Source of the DNA: an uncultured Oscillospiraceae bacterium
GTDB lineage: Bacteria > Bacillota > Clostridia > Oscillospirales > Oscillospiraceae
Reading direction: 5' to 3'
Length of the DNA stretch: 64,000 nt
NCBI GenBank assembly: GCA_905234625.1
Contig: CAJOIC010000010.1
Span: 1-64,000 of the forward strand
Shown: one piece after another, positions 19,283 to 27,572 of the stretch
Numbering within the stretch: position 1 is the first letter of the stretch
How the letters are laid out: every line of letters begins with the position of its first letter
Position numbers and translations under genes: made by a program
Notes under the pieces: generated by a model
The model's input: only the letters and a program-made list of their open reading frames with translations
Databases searched by the model: none
What the model was told of the DNA's origin: nothing

Positions 19283-20722
19283 TTATATGGTGAGGTCCTT
19301 CTCGTTCATCACCGGGAGCATCACGGTCACGATAAGGCCGGACTTGCCGTCCGCCGCGTTTTCCAGCTCCAGCTTGCCCTTGTGCCGGGACACGATCTCA
19401 TCGCACACGGACAGGCCGATGCCGCTGCCTCTCTCCTTGCCGCTGCCCTTGTAGAACTTCTTCTTGACGAAGGGCAGCTCGTTTTCCGGGATGCCGGGGC
19501 CGAAGTCCCGGAACCGGATGACCACCCAGCTGTCCGTGGCACCGACGGTGACCACGATGCGTCCGCTCTGGCGGCCGTATTTCGCGGCGTTGTCCATGAT
19601 GTTCAGGAACACCTGCTTGAGCCGCTCCGGGTCCCCCAGGATGAGGGGCATGTCCTTGGCCGGGGGCGTATAGTCCACGGTGATGCCCTCCTGGGTCAGG
19701 AGCTTGCCGTAAGTGAAGATGGCGTCCTCCAGCTCCCCGGCCACGTCCAGGGGGGCCACGTTCAGGTTGAACCGACCGTCCTGGATGCGGGTGAACTCCA
19801 GAAGCTCCTCCACCATCTTGGTGAGTCGGGCGGACTCCTTGGCAATGATGGCGATGCCCCGCTGGGAATCGTCGGAGATGGTCTCGTCGTAGGCCAGGGT
19901 CTCCGACCAGCCGGTGATGGCGGTGAGGGGCGTCCTCAGCTCATGAGACACCCGGGAGATGAACTCCGTCTGCATCCGCTCCGTCTCGCCGATCTTCGAG
20001 CTCATCTCGTTGATGGCGTCGGTGAGGTCGCCGATCTCGTCGTCGTGCTTTTTCTGGGCCTGGATGCCGTAGGACCCCTCGGCGATGCGCCGGGCCAGGG
20101 CCGTCAGCTCCACAAGAGGCTCCGTCACCGTCCGGATGAAATACATGTTGGACAGGACCACCGCCAGGATGACGAGAAGCCCCACCCCTCCGGCCACGGC
20201 GGATACCCGCCGGACCTGCCTGTCCGCCAGACGGAGGCTCGTCACATACCGCATGGCCCCGATGACCGAGCCGTCCCCGGTGAGGAGGGGCGCCGTCACG
20301 GCCATGACCTTCTCCTGCGTGCCGGCCCGGCGGCCGGTCCAGGAGCCGATGGTCTTCTCCGTCAGGGCGGTCTCCACGTCCGGAGTGCCGGGGGTAGTGC
20401 CGGCGGAGAAGCCGTAGCTGGAGACCTCCACCATGCCCCGGGCGTTCACGAACTGGAGGGCGATGGTGTCCTTGTCCTCAAAGCTCTCCGTGTAGCGGTA
20501 GGCGCTCTGGTAGTACTCGCCGTAGGTCCCGGACATATACCCCGTAAAGAAGTTGGAGGCGGACTCTGCCTTAGCGGTGAGGCCCATGCGGACGGCGCTG
20601 TAATAGTAGCTGCGCACGCCCAGGGCGAAGACCACGGTGAAGAGCACCACGATGGCGGCGGTCAGCAGTATGCCGGAGCGGAGCCAGCGCATCCGCAGCC
20701 CCCGCACCTGTTTTACCTTCAC
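19283..20722 (-). CDS. Sensor histidine kinase with HAMP domain
   Basis: The 479-residue protein has two transmembrane helices (about 15-37 and 174-196) around an extracytoplasmic sensor of about 135 residues, a HAMP domain (about 197-250), the dimerisation/phosphoacceptor segment FISRVSHELRTPLTAITGW with His260, and an ATPase domain with N box NIMDNAAKYG and G boxes. It should phosphorylate the response regulator encoded just upstream. The start is GTG 8 bases after AGGAGGTGAG. The 98-base gap to the regulator gene contains a 47-bp repeat. The signal is unknown; the lipoprotein first in the operon may take part in sensing. Confidence 0.94.
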   Translation of the reverse strand: MKVKQVRGLRMRWLRSGILLTAAIVVLFTVVFALGVRSYYYSAVRMGLTAKAESASNFFTGYMSGTYGEYYQSAYRYTESFEDKDTIALQFVNARGMVEVSSYGFSAGTTPGTPDVETALTEKTIGSWTGRRAGTQEKVMAVTAPLLTGDGSVIGAMRYVTSLRLADRQVRRVSAVAGGVGLLVILAVVLSNMYFIRTVTEPLVELTALARRIAEGSYGIQAQKKHDDEIGDLTDAINEMSSKIGETERMQTEFISRVSHELRTPLTAITGWSETLAYDETISDDSQRGIAIIAKESARLTKMVEELLEFTRIQDGRFNLNVAPLDVAGELEDAIFTYGKLLTQEGITVDYTPPAKDMPLILGDPERLKQVFLNIMDNAAKYGRQSGRIVVTVGATDSWVVIRFRDFGPGIPENELPFVKKKFYKGSGKERGSGIGLSVCDEIVSRHKGKLELENAADGKSGLIVTVMLPVMNEKDLTI

Positions 20723-20774
20723 GGCGTCTCACCTCCTGATAGTTCAAAATCTTCCCGATCCGCTGCCAGGGTAA

Positions 20775-20821
20775 CGTTACCGGGCGCAGTAAGCTCGGAC
20801 TATTGATCAGTCCGTGCGAAT
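20775..20821 (-). repeat. 47-bp intercistronic repeat, copy B
   Basis: On the - strand it starts at the last A of the response regulator TAA stop (ATTCGCAC), has a 25-base core folding as CGGACT ... AGTCCG, and ends TGCGCCCGGTAACG. The 3' end continues into a perfect GGTAACGTTACC palindrome (20772-20783 region). Confidence 0.9.
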
Positions 20822-21510
20822 TAAAAACCCCATTTATAGCCGTAGCCCCAGACAGTTGTTATATATGTCGGGATGGTGCTGTTATCCTCGATCTTGATGC
20901 GCAGACGGCGGATGTTCACGTCCACGATCTTCAGCTCGCCGAAGTAATCCCGGCCCCAGACGGCGTTCAGGATATCCTCCCGGGACAGGGCCCGGCCGGG
21001 GTTGTCCATGAAGAGCTTCATGATGGAGTACTCGATCTGGGTGAGCTTGATGCGCTCGCCGTTCTTCTCCAGGGTGCGGTTGCGGGTATTCAGGCGGAAG
21101 GGCCCGTGCCGCAGCTCCCCGGCGTCCTCCTGGACGTCGTCGTTCCCCGTGCGGCGGAACAGGGCGTCCACCCGGGCGTTCAGCTCCGCGGGGGAGAAGG
21201 GCTTCGTCACATAGTCGTCCGCGCCGGTCATGAGGCCCGTGACCTTGTCCATCTCCTGGGCCTTGGCGGTGAGCATGATGATACCGATCTTCGAGTCGCT
21301 GGCGCGGATGCGGCGGCAGACCTCGAAGCCGTCGATATCCGGCAGCATGACGTCCAGCAGGGCGACCTTGATATCCGGGTTCTGCTTGAGCTGCTCCAGG
21401 GCCTGCTCGCCGGTCTCCGCCTCGATGGGCTCATACCCGGAGCGCTTGAGGTTGATGACCACGAAGCTGCGGATGCTGGACTCGTCCTCCAGGACCAAAA
21501 CCTTTTTCAT
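20821..21510 (-). CDS. OmpR/PhoB-family response regulator
   Basis: The 229-residue protein has a receiver domain (residues 1-115) with acidic pocket LEDESS, phosphoacceptor Asp in ALLDVMLPDIDGF, and the conserved Thr and Lys (MLTAK, YVTKPFSP). The C-terminal winged helix (ALSREDILNAVWGRDYFGELKIVDVNIRRL, then TVWGYGYKW) binds DNA. GGAGGCAG precedes the ATG. It is 15 bases after the frameshifted lipoprotein gene and upstream of its kinase. The TTAC repeats at 22833-22899 are a candidate binding region. Confidence 0.95.
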   Translation of the reverse strand: MKKVLVLEDESSIRSFVVINLKRSGYEPIEAETGEQALEQLKQNPDIKVALLDVMLPDIDGFEVCRRIRASDSKIGIIMLTAKAQEMDKVTGLMTGADDYVTKPFSPAELNARVDALFRRTGNDDVQEDAGELRHGPFRLNTRNRTLEKNGERIKLTQIEYSIMKLFMDNPGRALSREDILNAVWGRDYFGELKIVDVNIRRLRIKIEDNSTIPTYITTVWGYGYKWGF

Positions 21511-21525
21511 ATCGTTACTGCCTCC

Positions 21526-22778
21526 TTATATTGCACCTGTTTGCCATTCCTGATAGATAAGATTGAATCGCCCGGCGATATCCTCCCGGGTCATGCCGCC
21601 CTCCGGAGGACACTCCGCGGCATAGACGGTGGCGCCGTTCCGGGCCAGGATGAACCGTCCCTCCTCCTCCGCCCGGTCCAGGCGGTTCTCGCCGGTGAGG
21701 GTATAGACGGTGAACAGCACGGTATCCCCGTCCCGGAAGGTGACGGAGGTCTCCCCCGGCACGGCCTCCGAGCGCTCCGCCGCTACGGTCAGGAGCCCGT
21801 CGGACAGAGCCAGATACCAGCCGTCCTGGAAATCGTGGTAGGTGGACAGGGCCAGGGTCTTCTGACCCGCGGCGTTCACCCCGTACCAGTTGAGCACGTC
21901 TCCCGCGGACTCCGGGATCTCCATGGCCCGGTCGCCGTTGATGTCCGCGGCGAAGGCGTCCCCCCGGCGGAGGGTGCTGCTGCGGCCGGAGGAGCCCAGG
22001 GTGATGTTCGAAAGCTCACCCCCCACGGGGGTCAGCACGTCGGTGATGAGCTCATCCTCCCCCCAGCCGCTCTCCACGAAGAGAGCATAGGACCCGTCGG
22101 TGAGATACCCGGGCCGCATGCGCAGGACCTGGCCGATACCGTCGGACAGGCGGGCGTCAGAGGCTGTATAGCCGTCCTGAAGTCGAAGCGGGTGACGGAG
22201 CCGCCATCCTGGTCCAGGGTCAGGTCCATCAGCTCCTCGATCCCGTTGCCGTCCAGGTCGCACACGAGAAATTCCCCGCAGTCCTCGCTCAAAAGCTGGG
22301 TCTGCTCCTCCTCCAGGAGAGAGTAGACCGACAGGATGCGGATGTCCCCGGCGATCTGCCAGGAGAGGATGACCTCGCTGGCGCCATCCCCGGTGAGATC
22401 GGCATACTCCACGCTGTTCACCGCGGAGCCCACCCCCTCGATGGCCACGAAGAGGTAGTAGTTCCCCTCCTCGTCCTGCCGGTAGACGCAGACGGTGGGG
22501 GTATGGCCGCTGTCCGCCAGGAAGGCGATGGCCTCCGGGGTACCGTCCCCGTCCAGGTCATGGAGCTGAACGGTCTGGCGGTTGCTGCCCCCTACCGGGG
22601 CCGCATACTCCCCGCCGGAGCGTATCCGCTGGGCGATGAGCTCCTCCAGCTGGACATATTCGTCCGCCAGCTGGGGCAGGGCATAGAGCCGCTCCGCTCC
22701 CGAGGCCGCGCAGCCCGCGCAGACGAGCGCCATGAAAACGGCCAGGAGCAGCGCGGTGATCCTCCTCCGTCGATCCAT
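21526..22778 (-). pseudogene. Lipoprotein with VCBS/FG-GAP-like repeats, broken by a 1-base frameshift
   Basis: Two overlapping frames together make one protein of about 416 residues. The 5' frame (22778 down to about 22180) starts MDRRRRI with lipobox VCAGCA and holds the Asp-rich repeats DLDGDGTPEAIAF, DLTGDGASEVILS and DLDGNGIEELMDL. After VTRFDF the sense passes to the next frame (DGYTASDARLSDG), which holds another repeat (DINGDRAMEIP) and runs to 21526. Adding one base (TTCAG to TTCCAG, near 22178-22181) would restore one frame and give FDFQDGY. Either the gene is inactive, or the base was lost in sequencing. It is first in an operon with the two-component system, so a cell-surface sensory helper is possible. 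Confidence 0.85.
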
Positions 22779-22817
22779 GGTCTCACCTCGCTTGTAACCT
22801 TTTTCTCTATCCGTTTC

Positions 22818-22823
22818 ATTATA
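22818..22823 (-). promoter_or_regulatory. Extended -10 of the lipoprotein/two-component operon
   Basis: On the - strand TGATATAAT (TATAAT at 22818-22823) gives an extended -10 box 40 bases before the lipoprotein start. The -35 region (AGGATT) is poor, which fits a promoter that needs an activator. Confidence 0.65.
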
Positions 22824-22832
22824 TCACATTTG

Positions 22833-22899
22833 TTACTAAAATCCTAGAGAAAGTTACATTTCTCCACGCAAAGATTTACAATCTGCCGCCTCAGTTTAC
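22833..22899. promoter_or_regulatory. Four phased TTAC direct repeats
   Basis: TTAC occurs at 22833, 22854, 22876 and 22896 in the same orientation (GTTACT, GTTACA, TTTACA, TTTACA), spaced 21, 22 and 20 bases, that is about two helical turns. They lie just upstream of the weak -35 of the two-component operon. OmpR/PhoB regulators bind phased direct repeats, so this may be the regulator's own operator. Confidence 0.45.
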
Positions 22900-22949
22900 A
22901 TAAGAATGACATTTATGAAAAAACTTTCCCGAATCCCCTTCTCCCCATC

Positions 22950-22978
22950 TTGCAGACCGGGAAAAGAGGGGCTATAAT
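22950..22978 (+). promoter_or_regulatory. Promoter of ilvE
   Basis: TTGCAG (22950-22955), a 17-base spacer and TATAAT (22973-22978), 53 bases before the ATG. Confidence 0.88.
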
Positions 22979-23030
22979 ATACAAGTTAAATCAGTAAAAT
23001 ATTGTTTCACACGATAAAAGGAGGCACCCC

Positions 23031-24098
23031 ATGGATATCACCATCACCCGGACCACCGCTCCGAAACCGAAGCCCTCGATGGACGGCATCCCCTTCGGCA
23101 CCTATTTCTCCGACCACATGTTCCTCATGAACTACACCGACGGCCAGGGCTGGCATGACGCACGCATCGTCCCCTACGGTCCCCTGGAGCTGGAGCCCAC
23201 CACCATGGTGTTCCACTATGCCCAGGAGATCTTCGAGGGCCTGAAGGCCTACCGCACCGCCGAGGGCAAGATCCAGCTCTTCCGTCCCACGGAGAATATC
23301 GCCCGCATGAACCGCTCCGGGGAAAAGCTCTGCATCCCCCACATCCCCGAGGATGTGTTCCTGGACGCCCTGAAGAAGCTGGTGGAAGTGGACCAGGACT
23401 GGGTCCCCTCCGAGCCGGACACGAGCCTGTACATCCGTCCCTTCGTGTTCGCCACCGATGCGCATCTGGGCGTGCACGTGGCCCACACCTACCTCTTCTG
23501 CATCGTGACCTGCCCCGTGGGGTGCTACTATCCCGAGGGCCTGAACCCCGTGAAGATCGCCATCGAGAGCCGCGAGGTCCGCGCCGTCCGGGGCGGCACC
23601 GGCTTCACCAAGTGCGGCGGCAACTACGCCGCCTCCCTCCACGCGGGCGCGGAGGCCGAGAAGAAGGGCTTCAGCCAGGTCCTGTGGCTGGACGGCGTGG
23701 AGCAGAAGTACATCGAGGAAGTGGGCGCCATGAACGTCATGTTCAAGATCAGCGGCAAGATCGTGACCCCCTCTCTCGCCAAGGGCACCGTCCTGCCCGG
23801 CATCACCCGCAAGTCCGCTCTGGAGGTCCTGAAGAGCTGGGGCTATGAGATCGAGGAGCGGGACCTGTCCGTGGACGAGCTGGTGGCCGCCGCCGAGAGC
23901 GGCGCTCTCGAGGAGGCCTGGGGCACCGGCACCGCTGCCGTCATCTCCCCCATCGGCGAGATCATCTTTGAGGACAAGGAACACGTCATCAACAACTTCG
24001 AGATCGGCGAGCTGACCCAGAAGCTGTACGACACCCTCACCGGCATCCAGTGGGGCAAGCTGGAGGATACCTTCGGCTGGACCGTCCCCGTCTGCTGA
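23031..24098 (+). CDS. ilvE: Branched-chain amino acid aminotransferase
   Basis: The 355-residue class IV aminotransferase makes or breaks down leucine, isoleucine and valine using glutamate/2-oxoglutarate. The pyridoxal phosphate lysine is Lys194 in GFTKCGGNYAASL, and the later EVGAMNVMFK and GTGTAAVISPIGEI segments are typical of the long, BCAT-type subgroup. AAAGGAGGC stands before the ATG. It is monocistronic with its own promoter and terminator. Confidence 0.96.
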   Translation: MDITITRTTAPKPKPSMDGIPFGTYFSDHMFLMNYTDGQGWHDARIVPYGPLELEPTTMVFHYAQEIFEGLKAYRTAEGKIQLFRPTENIARMNRSGEKLCIPHIPEDVFLDALKKLVEVDQDWVPSEPDTSLYIRPFVFATDAHLGVHVAHTYLFCIVTCPVGCYYPEGLNPVKIAIESREVRAVRGGTGFTKCGGNYAASLHAGAEAEKKGFSQVLWLDGVEQKYIEEVGAMNVMFKISGKIVTPSLAKGTVLPGITRKSALEVLKSWGYEIEERDLSVDELVAAAESGALEEAWGTGTAAVISPIGEIIFEDKEHVINNFEIGELTQKLYDTLTGIQWGKLEDTFGWTVPVC

Positions 24099-24116
24099 TT
24101 TTACCCACAAAAGCAC

Positions 24117-24151
24117 CGGCCTCTCCCTTGCGGGAGAGGCCGTCCGTTTTT
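24117..24151. terminator. Terminator between ilvE and the HD-GYP gene
   Basis: Stem CGGCCTCTCCC with GGGAGAGGCCG, loop TTGC, then a T run at 24146-24150. The - strand side also has TTTT, so it may serve both convergent genes. Confidence 0.9.
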
Positions 24152-24179
24152 CTCGGAAGATCACTCGGTCAGGGAGGCC

Positions 24180-25427
24180 TCACGCCTCCCTTCCGATGGA
24201 GCGGAAGTAACGCTGACCGGCCTCACGGGACTCCCTGTCCCGGGCCGCGTCGATCTCGTCGAAATGGGAGACGAGGAGCTCCACGAGACTGCCGGACAGG
24301 GCTCCGCTGCTCACATTCTCCCGCAGGATGGAGATGACCTTCTCCTTTTCCATGCCCTTGCGGTAGGGACGCTCCTCCGTGATGGCGGAGAACACGTCGG
24401 ACACCGCCATGATCCGGGCGCCAAAGGGGATATCCTCTCCGCCGAGGCCGAAGGGATACCCGCTGCCGTTGATCTTCTCGTGGTGATAGGCCGCCCACTG
24501 GGCGATCTGGCCGAAGCCCCGGACATCCTTCAGGAGGATATAGGTGTAGTAGGCGTGCTCCTTGATGACGTTGAACTCCTCGTCCGTGAGCTTCCCGGGC
24601 TTCTCAAGGATCTCCCGCGGGATCTTCAGCTTGCCGAGGTCGTGGAGATATCCCGCGATGCGCATCATCTGACACTCCCGCTGGGACATCCCCGTGAGCT
24701 TCGCCAGATACGCCGCGGAGGCCGCCACCCCCGCTGAGTGCATGGCGGTGAAGGGGCTCTGGAAGTCGATTATCATGGACATGAGCTCCGTGAAGCGCAG
24801 GGTGCCGTCCAGACTCACCGCCTCCTCCGGCACGAACTCCAGGAACCGCTCCGGCTGATACAGCATATCCATCCAGACATATTCCCGGCGGCTGATGGTC
24901 CGGAAGGCCGCCGTCACGTCCGGATGGAACTCATCCCGGCCCTGTTCGCTGATGCACCTTCCGATGTGCTCCACCTGGTTCAGGACGGACTCCTCCTCCC
25001 CCAAGGCCAGGGACACCACGTCCGCCAGATGGATGATCTGCCCCAGGCGATGGGGCGTCATGAGCTTCTTCGGGAGCTTGGCGATACTGTGCCAGGGGGT
25101 CTGACTGCTCTCCACCACGTCCGACAGCGGCCGCATCCGGGAGAAGGACCGCAGGAGATCCCCGCCGGCCCGGGCGATGACAGGGGCGTTCCGCTCCACC
25201 TCCTCTAGGGTGATATTCTGCTGGACCACCCCGCCGATATCGTGGAGAAGGGCGCCGTATACCGCGTAGAGCCGGTCTCTCTCCTCCAGGTCCATGGCCT
25301 CCGCCAGCCGGTAGGAGAGATAGGCCACCTGCTTATGGTGGTGCTCCACGTCCGGCTCCACCAGGTCCATGGCCCCGGCAAAGCCGCGGATGAGCTCCCG
25401 CATGGTGGTAAAGCTGTCATATGACAT
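24180..25427 (-). CDS. HD-GYP domain phosphodiesterase-like protein
   Basis: The 415-residue protein holds two HD-type domains. The first (residues 25-130) has LLHDIGG. The second is a full HD-GYP domain: LHDLGK with His262-Asp263, then HHEKINGSGYPFGLGGEDIP and the ARIMAVSDVFSAITEERPYR stretch. HD-GYP proteins hydrolyse cyclic di-GMP or related dinucleotides. No membrane or receiver domain is present, so it is cytoplasmic. I place the start at ATG 25427 (MSYDSFTTM), with AGAGAGGG behind it, rather than the longer frame from 25490, which would run through the terminator hairpin. Confidence 0.9.
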   Translation of the reverse strand: MSYDSFTTMRELIRGFAGAMDLVEPDVEHHHKQVAYLSYRLAEAMDLEERDRLYAVYGALLHDIGGVVQQNITLEEVERNAPVIARAGGDLLRSFSRMRPLSDVVESSQTPWHSIAKLPKKLMTPHRLGQIIHLADVVSLALGEEESVLNQVEHIGRCISEQGRDEFHPDVTAAFRTISRREYVWMDMLYQPERFLEFVPEEAVSLDGTLRFTELMSMIIDFQSPFTAMHSAGVAASAAYLAKLTGMSQRECQMMRIAGYLHDLGKLKIPREILEKPGKLTDEEFNVIKEHAYYTYILLKDVRGFGQIAQWAAYHHEKINGSGYPFGLGGEDIPFGARIMAVSDVFSAITEERPYRKGMEKEKVISILRENVSSGALSGSLVELLVSHFDEIDAARDRESREAGQRYFRSIGREA

Positions 25428-25453
25428 GATGTGGTTCCCTCTCTTTCGCAAAA

Positions 25454-25479
25454 GACGCCGCCCGGATGCGGGCGGCGTC
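25454..25479 (-). terminator. Terminator of the large secreted protein gene
   Basis: Eleven-bp GC stem (25454-25464 with 25469-25479) followed by TTTT on the - strand, 19 bases past the stop. Confidence 0.8.
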
Positions 25480-25497
25480 GTCTCTGGCAATACTCTC

Positions 25498-27429
25498 TTA
25501 CGCGCCGTAAGCGCTCAGCCAGGAGTCATAGTCCATGGCGCCGATGACGGGCACGATGTCCTGGAACACCTGGTCATAGGGGGTCACGGCGTCATAGATG
25601 TCCCCGGGGATGCCGGGCTGGTTCGCCATGAAGGAATCGGCCAGAGCGTGTTCAGCCACGTGGTCCCGATACTCGTCGAAGTGGGGATAGGCCTCGTCGG
25701 CCGCGGCGTCCCCGGAGGCGTCGGCGGAAGCGCCGCCCGCCGCGGGCGTCACCTCGATATCGCCGGACCAGGAGCCGCCGGCGGTGACGTCCACCACCGC
25801 GCCGTCCACGGTGACGACGCCATTCACCACGCCGCCGGCCTCCACGGTCAGGGCGTCGATGTTGGACTCGCCGGTGACGTTCCAGACGGAGTTCGCGTCC
25901 ACGCTCATGGTGGAGACGGTATCCTCGCCGTCAAAGTACTTCTCGGTGTCCAGGATCCAGTAGCAGTAATCGTCGGCCTTGGCCTCGTCGGACCACATGG
26001 CGTCCCAGGCGGCCTTGTCGATGGTGACATAGGCGCCGTCCCAGGTGGCGTTCACCAGCTCCACGGCGGTGTTGCGCTGATAGTCGAAGTGATCCACGTC
26101 GCCGGCGATGGCGCTGTCGGTGATCGTCATGGTGACGTACTTCTCGGTCATATCGTCGGTGGCCAAGGCGTAACGGCTCATGGAGTCGGAGTTCAGGGCC
26201 GTCATCAGCAGGACGCCGGAGGAGCTCTCGGCGGTGACGTTCTTGAGGTCGATGTCCGCGCCGGTGGACTTCACCAGGATGTTGGCTCCCTTGATGAGAT
26301 CGACGTACTCGCCCACGGCGGGACCGTAGTCCACGCTCCAGTCGATGAGGGTGGCCTCGGCGTCACGCTCGGCGGAGGTTACGAGGTCGGTATCCTCCAG
26401 GTCAACGACCGCCACGAAATCGCCCCGGGCGCCGCCGCCTCCCATGTCGGGGGAGTGGAGCTGGAAGTCATTGCGTCCGGCCTCCACCAGGGAGCGGCCG
26501 TCGCCGTAGTTCTCGGAGACCTCATAGTCTGCGGGGAGGTAGGCCAGGACATCCGCGTCCGCAGCATCGCCGTTTCTCATGTGGATCTCGCCGTTGTTGG
26601 AGATGATGGCGCCCACCTCGGCGCTGATGAGGTCGGAGGCGTAGAACCAGTCCACGCAGGAGGTGTCGGCATAGGTGCCGTAGCCGCCGTACAGGGCCCG
26701 GCCCACGGAATCATAGCTGTAGAACGCGAAGCCGCTCTGGGCGGAGTCGGTGGACATGGCGGCCCAGCCCTCGGTGGTGACGGTGGAGCCGTAGTAGTAG
26801 GTCTTGGAGGTGCCCACGGACATGTTGGCCCGGGCATAGCCGGAGATCAGCAGGCCCAGGTTGGAGGGGGGATCGGCGATATCGGCGGTGTAGCCCTCGG
26901 GGTCGCCGGTGAAGCCCATCTGGGTGATCTCGGAGTTGATGACCACCATGGTGCCGGTGCGCTCGCAGTCCACGGTGTAGTTGCCGTTGCGTCCGCCCTT
27001 GCCGTTATTGACGAACACGCAGTCCTCGATGATGAGGGTGCCGTTCGTCACGCCGGCGATATGGCCGCCGGCGGCGTTGGCGTCGATGGGGCCGCTCACG
27101 GTCTTGGTGATGGTGGAGTTCCTGATGGTGTACTCACCGCCGGTGACCTGGAAGCCGTTGGCGGAGAAGTCGGTGATCTCCATGACCACGCCGTCGGCGT
27201 AGGTGTCGGTGATCTCGCCGCTGGCCACGGAGACGCCGTCGGAGGGAGTCTCGGTCAGGCCGCTGTCGTCGATGGCGAAGGCGGTGACGCCCGCTTCCGC
27301 GCTGGCGTTCACGGACATGACGGTCTCGTCGGAGCCCTCGCCGGAGGGCTCGCCGGAGGCGAAGGCCCCCAGGCTCAGCACCATGCACAGCGCCAGGACG
27401 AGCGCCAGGATCTTGCTGGTCTTCTTCAT
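25498..27429 (-). CDS. Large secreted beta-helix-like protein (paralogue 1)
   Basis: The 643-residue protein has a Sec signal peptide (KILALVLALCMVLSLGAFAS) and a short SGEPSGEGSDE linker. The long middle is rich in short beta-strand repeats ending in Asn, Asp and Gly (for example YADTSC and SNNGEI segments), as in right-handed parallel beta-helices. It shares many segments with the products at 43520-45388 and 39230-41314, notably GDVDHFDYQR and NSVWNVTGESNIDAL. The C-terminal residues 581-643 (YPHFDEYRDH to MDYDSWLSAYG) form the module found twice in the protein at 10697-11656. AAAGGAGAAAAC precedes the ATG. Surface adhesion or polysaccharide binding is only a guess. Confidence 0.85.
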   Translation of the reverse strand: MKKTSKILALVLALCMVLSLGAFASGEPSGEGSDETVMSVNASAEAGVTAFAIDDSGLTETPSDGVSVASGEITDTYADGVVMEITDFSANGFQVTGGEYTIRNSTITKTVSGPIDANAAGGHIAGVTNGTLIIEDCVFVNNGKGGRNGNYTVDCERTGTMVVINSEITQMGFTGDPEGYTADIADPPSNLGLLISGYARANMSVGTSKTYYYGSTVTTEGWAAMSTDSAQSGFAFYSYDSVGRALYGGYGTYADTSCVDWFYASDLISAEVGAIISNNGEIHMRNGDAADADVLAYLPADYEVSENYGDGRSLVEAGRNDFQLHSPDMGGGGARGDFVAVVDLEDTDLVTSAERDAEATLIDWSVDYGPAVGEYVDLIKGANILVKSTGADIDLKNVTAESSSGVLLMTALNSDSMSRYALATDDMTEKYVTMTITDSAIAGDVDHFDYQRNTAVELVNATWDGAYVTIDKAAWDAMWSDEAKADDYCYWILDTEKYFDGEDTVSTMSVDANSVWNVTGESNIDALTVEAGGVVNGVVTVDGAVVDVTAGGSWSGDIEVTPAAGGASADASGDAAADEAYPHFDEYRDHVAEHALADSFMANQPGIPGDIYDAVTPYDQVFQDIVPVIGAMDYDSWLSAYGA

Positions 27430-27486
27430 GCTGTTTTCTCCTTTTATTTTTTTACCCTTCCCAGGGCAGGAATACTAGGATGGTAT

Positions 27487-27533
27487 CGTTACCGGGCGCA
27501 GAAAGCCGCGCTGTCAGAGCGTTCCGTGCGAAT
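27487..27533 (-). repeat. 47-bp intercistronic repeat, copy C
   Basis: On the - strand ATTCGCAC, 25-base core with CGCT ... AGCG, then TGCGCCCGGTAACG. It begins 39 bases after the glgP stop and ends 57 bases before the secreted-protein start. Confidence 0.9.
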
Positions 27534-27572
27534 GTAAAGTTTTTTTGGATACTCTTTTTATAAGGAAACGTA

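Noticed and set aside
15600-27533. Reading the 47-bp repeats as integron attC sites or CRISPR repeats
   Set aside because: There are no core RYYYAAC/GTTRRRY boxes, no integrase, no regular spacing and no Cas genes; the copies are 5-7 kb apart.
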